16,601 nucleotides of DNA from RGIG1995 sp045658315 (GTDB taxonomy: Bacteria; Bacillota; Clostridia; Oscillospirales; CAG-272): positions 1 to 16,601 of the forward strand of contig JAZOUV010000028.1 in NCBI GenBank assembly GCA_045658315.1, written 5' to 3'. Positions within the stretch are counted from its first letter, which is position 1, and the number at the start of each line of letters is the position of its first letter. Under the pieces are notes generated by a model. The model was not told the DNA's origin. It worked only from the letters and a program-made list of their open reading frames with translations, and did no database searches. Shown here piece after piece: positions 12,858 to 16,601 of this stretch. The position numbers were made by a program, and so were the translations under genes.

Positions 12858-15800
12858 ATGAAATCAATTCGCGCAAAAATTATGTGGCTGCTTTTCGGCA
12901 GCGTTTTAATAACTTCATTAATTATTGGCACTGTGGGCACCATTCTGACTTCTGGTGTTATAGAAAAAAGTTCCACAGAAAATATGAACCTTTTATGTAA
13001 AACGAATGCCGGTGAAGTGGATATTTTGTTGGCAAAAATAGAAGATTCGGTTGACACGCTTTCCCATAACGCAGTTTCAGAGTTATCGGATATTACAATG
13101 TTAAAGAATGATTCTTTGCGTGCAGCCTATTCTGCCAACTTAGAAAAAAGTGCGCTCCACCATATAGAGAGCATCGAGGGCGCCGTGGCAATCTATCTTC
13201 GCTATAGCGATTCGTACATCGGCAAGTCTGACGGCTTTTTCTACGTAAAAAATAAAGATACCCAAAAATTTGAAAATCAACCGCTGACCGATATTTCTTT
13301 ATATGCGGAAGATGATATTGAGCATGTCGGATGGTGGCATATTCCCACTAAGCACAAAACGGCGACGTGGGTCGAAGCGTACTACAATGCCAATATCGAT
13401 CACGACATAATATCGTATGTCGTGCCGCTTTATGAGAATGAAGAGCTGATCGGCGTTATCGGTGCCGATATATCTACCGAACATATCGCGGCGCTGGTAA
13501 AGCAAATTTCAATATACAGTTCAGGCAAAGCAGCCCTTCTAAAAAGCGATGGAACCGTTGTCTATCATCCGAACTTTGAGCGGGGACATTTGATCGGTGT
13601 CGGTGACCCCGGCTTTGACGGTGTTGTTGAAAAGCTCTCTAAAGAAGAGCGCACAGACGAGCTTATAAAATACGAACTTGATGGTATTGAAAAACGAATT
13701 GCCAGTTCTAAATTGCGCAACGGTATGCTGATGGTATGTTTTGCACCCGTTTCCGAAATATATAGAGAACAGCACGCGTTGTCTGTTTTCACACTTATAT
13801 TCACCTTGATTGTTATAGTTCTTGCATTGATTGGTGCATTCTTTGTCAGCCGTGAGTTTGCCCGTCCTATCAAAAAGCTAAATGAAGCCGCCAAGCACTT
13901 AACAGACGGTGAGTTTGATTTTGATATTCAAACAGACCTTCACGATGAGATCGGGGAACTCACCTCTACTTTTATTGAAACACGTAAAACCTTACAGCAT
14001 CAAATTCACTTGCTCAATACCGAAGCACATCGTGATGGTCTTACCGGTGTAGGTAATAAATCCGCATTTATGGATAAAGAGATTGAAATCAACCATGAAA
14101 TTATTTCAGGTAATGCGAATTTTTCTGTTGCCGTCTTTGACGTTAATAAACTTAAAGTAACGAACGATATTTTCGGGCATATGGCGGGCGATAAACTATT
14201 GTCTACCGTTTCAGCTCATCTTTCCGCCTCTTTTGTTGAAGCAGATATTTTCCGTATTGGCGGTGATGAGTTTGTTGTTATACTCAAAAATGAAGACAGC
14301 ATCAATTGCGATGCATTGGGGACCCGTTGTATTGAAGGAATGAAAAATCTTTCGCTTGAGGGATATCCTGAGTGTCGCGTTTCTTGTGCATATGGTGCAT
14401 CTAAGTTTGATGCAAAAATCGACCATCAGCTCTCTGATGTTCTGCGTAGAGCTGATAAGGAAATGTATAAAAATAAGGCAATTACCAAAAAAGAGACTTT
14501 TCCTTGGCAAGAAGGTGCTAAAGGCATTAAGCAGATTCAGGTTGAAAAATATTGTCAGTTGTTGCAAACGTTAACCGGCAGTACCGACGACTATCTGTTC
14601 CTTATGAATATCGAAACGGGTGTTATCCGCTTTTTCGGAGAAGATCCCAACTCCTTTGATATTTCCGACGGGCGTGAACTGGCGAACGGTGTTTTGGATA
14701 TGCTGAATTATGTTCACGCCAATGATCAATTGCTTGTTAAAAAAGCGGTATCTTCCGTTATAAGCCACGATGTCGAAGAGATTGATATAAACTTCCGTAT
14801 GCATAATAATAATAATAATATGCGATGGGTCAACTGCCGTGGAAGTGTCATAAAGGATGAAATGGATAACCATTTTGTTTTCATTGGAAGAATCTCTCAA
14901 AACGCAGTAAAGCATCTTTATAATCCTATTACAACCCTGTTTAACAAAGCAAAGCTGAAGATGGACTTGCAAAATGAATCAGCAGATGATTTTAGCTGTT
15001 TGATGCTTCTTGATATTGATAATCTTTCAGAAATCAACCTGAAGCACGGTTCAGTTTATGGAGATACACTGCTCAAAGCTCTGGCAGAAGAACTTGAAAA
15101 ACGTTTTTCTATGGGACAGATTTATCATGCAGAAAAAGACCGTTTTGTTGTTTTGCTTGATGTAAATTCAAGCAAAGAAGCAAAAAAAATATTTGACGAA
15201 CTCAAAAGCTCTTTGGCCGGTAAATGCTCAATTTCTGCTTCAGTTGTTCCTAACGATAAATCTGTATATGTAAGCGCAGAAAATATATATGATTATGCAG
15301 TTCAAACGCTGAATAACGCCAAAAAGAACAACATCGGGCAGATCGTCTTTTTCTCTGAAGACAGCATGCTCGAAAGAATTTCCGCTGTTGAACTTTTAGA
15401 AGAACTTGAAGAAAGTATCAAGAAAAAATGCAGCGGTTTTTCCCTTGTGTATCAACCGCAGATAAGCGCAGAGGATTATTCTATTATTTCGGCAGAAGCA
15501 TTGCTTAGATTCGAATCCAAAACAAAGGGACAGATTTTTCCCGACCAGTTTATTCCTGTGCTTGAACAAACAGGGCTTATCAACGAGGTGGGTATCTGGG
15601 TTGTGAATGAAGCGCTACGCAAATGTAAGCAGTGGCGTGAATTTATACCGCATTTTAAAATCAGTGTTAACATTTCACCGAAACAATTAGAAAAGAAAAG
15701 GATAGCCGCACAAATTACAAGTCTTCTTACAAAGCATGGTCTCCCCGGAGAAGCTCTGATTCTTGAGATTACCGAATCTGCTCAATTGGATGAAAACGAG

Positions 15801-16592
15801 GACGTTTATGCCATTTTAACAAAACTCCGACAGGTTGGAATTCAAATTGCAATTGATGATTTCGGCACAGGCTATTCTAATCTTGGCAATCTGAAACACC
15901 TTCATGCAAACATACTTAAGGTTGATCGTGTATTTATTCGTGACATTAAGGAAAACGGATACAATTACAATCTCATACATAATGTTATCGAATTTGCAAA
16001 ATCAAACTCATTAAAGGTGTGTTTAGAAGGTGTCGAGAACAAATCTGAGTTGATTGTTTTATCCGGTTTACAGCCTGACATTTTCCAGGGATATTTATTT
16101 GATAAACCTTGCTCTGAAGAAAGTCTTGAAGCAAAATATTTTATCAGCAATACTGAGGAATATGCAAAACGATTAGAACGATTTGATAAGCTTGGAAAAG
16201 AAAAAAGACATGCGCCGCTTGTTAAAATGGAAATGAAAACAATTTTGCGCGGTATAAATGTAGGCTTGTGGATTATTCACATTAACGCAAAAACCGGCGA
16301 GGGCGAATTGTATACCGATGAAACAATGAGAAAACTTTTAGGCGTTGCTGATGATATTACGCCTGGTGAATGCTTCAAGTATTGGCAAAATAACATCGAT
16401 AAAGAGTATCGCGTAGCAGTAGACAATATGATTCATGATATGGCTGAAAGCAATAATGTTATTCAGGTCGAATATCCATGGCGTCATCCGCAAAGAGATA
16501 CGGTTACTGTCCGTTGCTCCGGAAGATGTGTTGAGAAAAATGATGAAGTTATCGTTTTCGAAGGTTTCCACCGTGTAATCAGCGATTTCTAA
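12858..16592 (+). CDS. dCache-HAMP-GGDEF-PAS-GGDEF(degenerate)-EAL-PAS signalling protein
   Basis: 1244 residues. The ATG at 12858 is chosen (ribosome site CTGGTGG, 12844-12850) because it opens with a membrane anchor; the upstream in-frame TTG at 12807 lies inside the promoter. Order: TM1 (~8-31); extracellular dCache-type ligand domain (~35-305; VGWWHIP, VVPLYENEELIGVIGADIS); TM2 (310-330); HAMP (331-382; RPIKKLNEAAKHLTDGEF); GGDEF-1 (385-545) with DGLTGVGN and an intact RIGGDEF (466-472) but no evident RxxD inhibition site; PAS-like (570-685; WVNCRG); GGDEF-2 (687-835) with the signature lost (HAEKDRF, 757-763); EAL (845-1090) with Q866, E880-A-L, N938, E970 and E973, D1000-D1001, K1021, E1057 and Q1077 kept; a C-terminal PAS-like domain (1125-1240). 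Both synthesis and breakdown of c-di-GMP look possible. No terminator is seen in the last 9 bases. Confidence 0.9.
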   Translation: MKSIRAKIMWLLFGSVLITSLIIGTVGTILTSGVIEKSSTENMNLLCKTNAGEVDILLAKIEDSVDTLSHNAVSELSDITMLKNDSLRAAYSANLEKSALHHIESIEGAVAIYLRYSDSYIGKSDGFFYVKNKDTQKFENQPLTDISLYAEDDIEHVGWWHIPTKHKTATWVEAYYNANIDHDIISYVVPLYENEELIGVIGADISTEHIAALVKQISIYSSGKAALLKSDGTVVYHPNFERGHLIGVGDPGFDGVVEKLSKEERTDELIKYELDGIEKRIASSKLRNGMLMVCFAPVSEIYREQHALSVFTLIFTLIVIVLALIGAFFVSREFARPIKKLNEAAKHLTDGEFDFDIQTDLHDEIGELTSTFIETRKTLQHQIHLLNTEAHRDGLTGVGNKSAFMDKEIEINHEIISGNANFSVAVFDVNKLKVTNDIFGHMAGDKLLSTVSAHLSASFVEADIFRIGGDEFVVILKNEDSINCDALGTRCIEGMKNLSLEGYPECRVSCAYGASKFDAKIDHQLSDVLRRADKEMYKNKAITKKETFPWQEGAKGIKQIQVEKYCQLLQTLTGSTDDYLFLMNIETGVIRFFGEDPNSFDISDGRELANGVLDMLNYVHANDQLLVKKAVSSVISHDVEEIDINFRMHNNNNNMRWVNCRGSVIKDEMDNHFVFIGRISQNAVKHLYNPITTLFNKAKLKMDLQNESADDFSCLMLLDIDNLSEINLKHGSVYGDTLLKALAEELEKRFSMGQIYHAEKDRFVVLLDVNSSKEAKKIFDELKSSLAGKCSISASVVPNDKSVYVSAENIYDYAVQTLNNAKKNNIGQIVFFSEDSMLERISAVELLEELEESIKKKCSGFSLVYQPQISAEDYSIISAEALLRFESKTKGQIFPDQFIPVLEQTGLINEVGIWVVNEALRKCKQWREFIPHFKISVNISPKQLEKKRIAAQITSLLTKHGLPGEALILEITESAQLDENEDVYAILTKLRQVGIQIAIDDFGTGYSNLGNLKHLHANILKVDRVFIRDIKENGYNYNLIHNVIEFAKSNSLKVCLEGVENKSELIVLSGLQPDIFQGYLFDKPCSEESLEAKYFISNTEEYAKRLERFDKLGKEKRHAPLVKMEMKTILRGINVGLWIIHINAKTGEGELYTDETMRKLLGVADDITPGECFKYWQNNIDKEYRVAVDNMIHDMAESNNVIQVEYPWRHPQRDTVTVRCSGRCVEKNDEVIVFEGFHRVISDF
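14803..14820 (+). repeat. AAT/ATA trinucleotide run encoding poly-Asn
   Basis: About six copies of a 3-base unit give five Asn in a row (residues 650-654) in the PAS-like region of the large GGDEF-EAL protein, probably in a loop before MRWVNC. Copy changes would stay in frame. Confidence 0.8.
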
Positions 16593-16601
16593 AATTAATC
16601 A

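Noticed and set aside
13315..14330. RxxD product-inhibition site before the first GGDEF
   Set aside because: The residues before RIGGDEF are EADIF with no Arg three positions before the Asp, and spacing is one short, so an I-site cannot be supported.
1..16601. CRISPR arrays, tRNA or rRNA genes, phage genes
   Set aside because: No regularly spaced repeats, no tRNA cloverleaf or rRNA core sequence, and no phage structural or integrase genes were seen on either strand.

Overview
The window looks like chromosomal DNA of a low-GC Gram-positive anaerobe of the class Clostridia, probably an uncultured gut-type Oscillospiraceae or Lachnospiraceae relative. The reasons are strong AGGAGG-type ribosome binding sites, LPXTG-type surface protein chemistry, a TnpV/DUF6809 mobile module, and a class-I cyclic-dinucleotide (GEMM) riboswitch ahead of a CotH/VTC/DUF4956 operon. 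This is inferred from gene content; no rRNA or other phylogenetic marker is present.

Layout. (1) 1-1304: the 3' part of a CnaB-type pilin or surface adhesin, overlapped by the start of its sortase. (2) 1305-1740: no intact protein gene. It holds a near-consensus promoter (1446-1474), a structured, pseudoknot-capable RNA that I could not assign to a family (about 1482-1617), a UUCG-loop terminator (1618-1648), and a second strong terminator hairpin (1702-1739). (3) 1744-2545: the worn tail of a mobile element, namely a 5'-truncated DUF6809 pseudogene, a 61-residue conserved-type small protein and TnpV. (4) 2620-12766: one long transcription unit. A consensus promoter (TTGACA-N16-TATAAT) leads into a GEMM-I riboswitch fused to an intrinsic terminator, followed by eight tightly packed genes: VTC-domain protein, DUF4956 membrane protein, CotH kinase, a TIM-barrel glycosyl-hydrolase-like protein, a membrane-anchored HEAT-repeat protein, a processive GT2 glycosyltransferase, a DivIVA-like coiled-coil protein, and a membrane GGDEF(degenerate)-EAL phosphodiesterase. 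The unit ends at a perfect 13-bp terminator. (5) 12790-16592: a separate promoter driving a 1244-residue dCache-HAMP-GGDEF-PAS-GGDEF(degenerate)-EAL-PAS protein, whose gene ends 9 bases before the end of the window.

How the parts may work together. The 8-gene operon has the parts list of a synthase-dependent exopolysaccharide machine: an integral-membrane polymerase (GT2), a secreted or anchored glycosidase, a repeat-protein scaffold and several enveloping membrane or extracellular proteins. CotH, VTC and DUF4956 are three families that are known to occur together, but their joint role is not settled. The riboswitch makes transcription depend on a cyclic dinucleotide, while the last operon gene encodes an apparently intact c-di-GMP phosphodiesterase domain and the next gene a bifunctional-looking cyclase/phosphodiesterase. 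The locus therefore appears to contain both the reader and the makers/erasers of its own signal. The base at the ligand-specificity position of the aptamer looks like A rather than G, so the ligand may be cGAMP or mixed instead of c-di-GMP. The polysaccharide, the substrate of CotH and the ligand identity are inferences that the sequence alone cannot settle.
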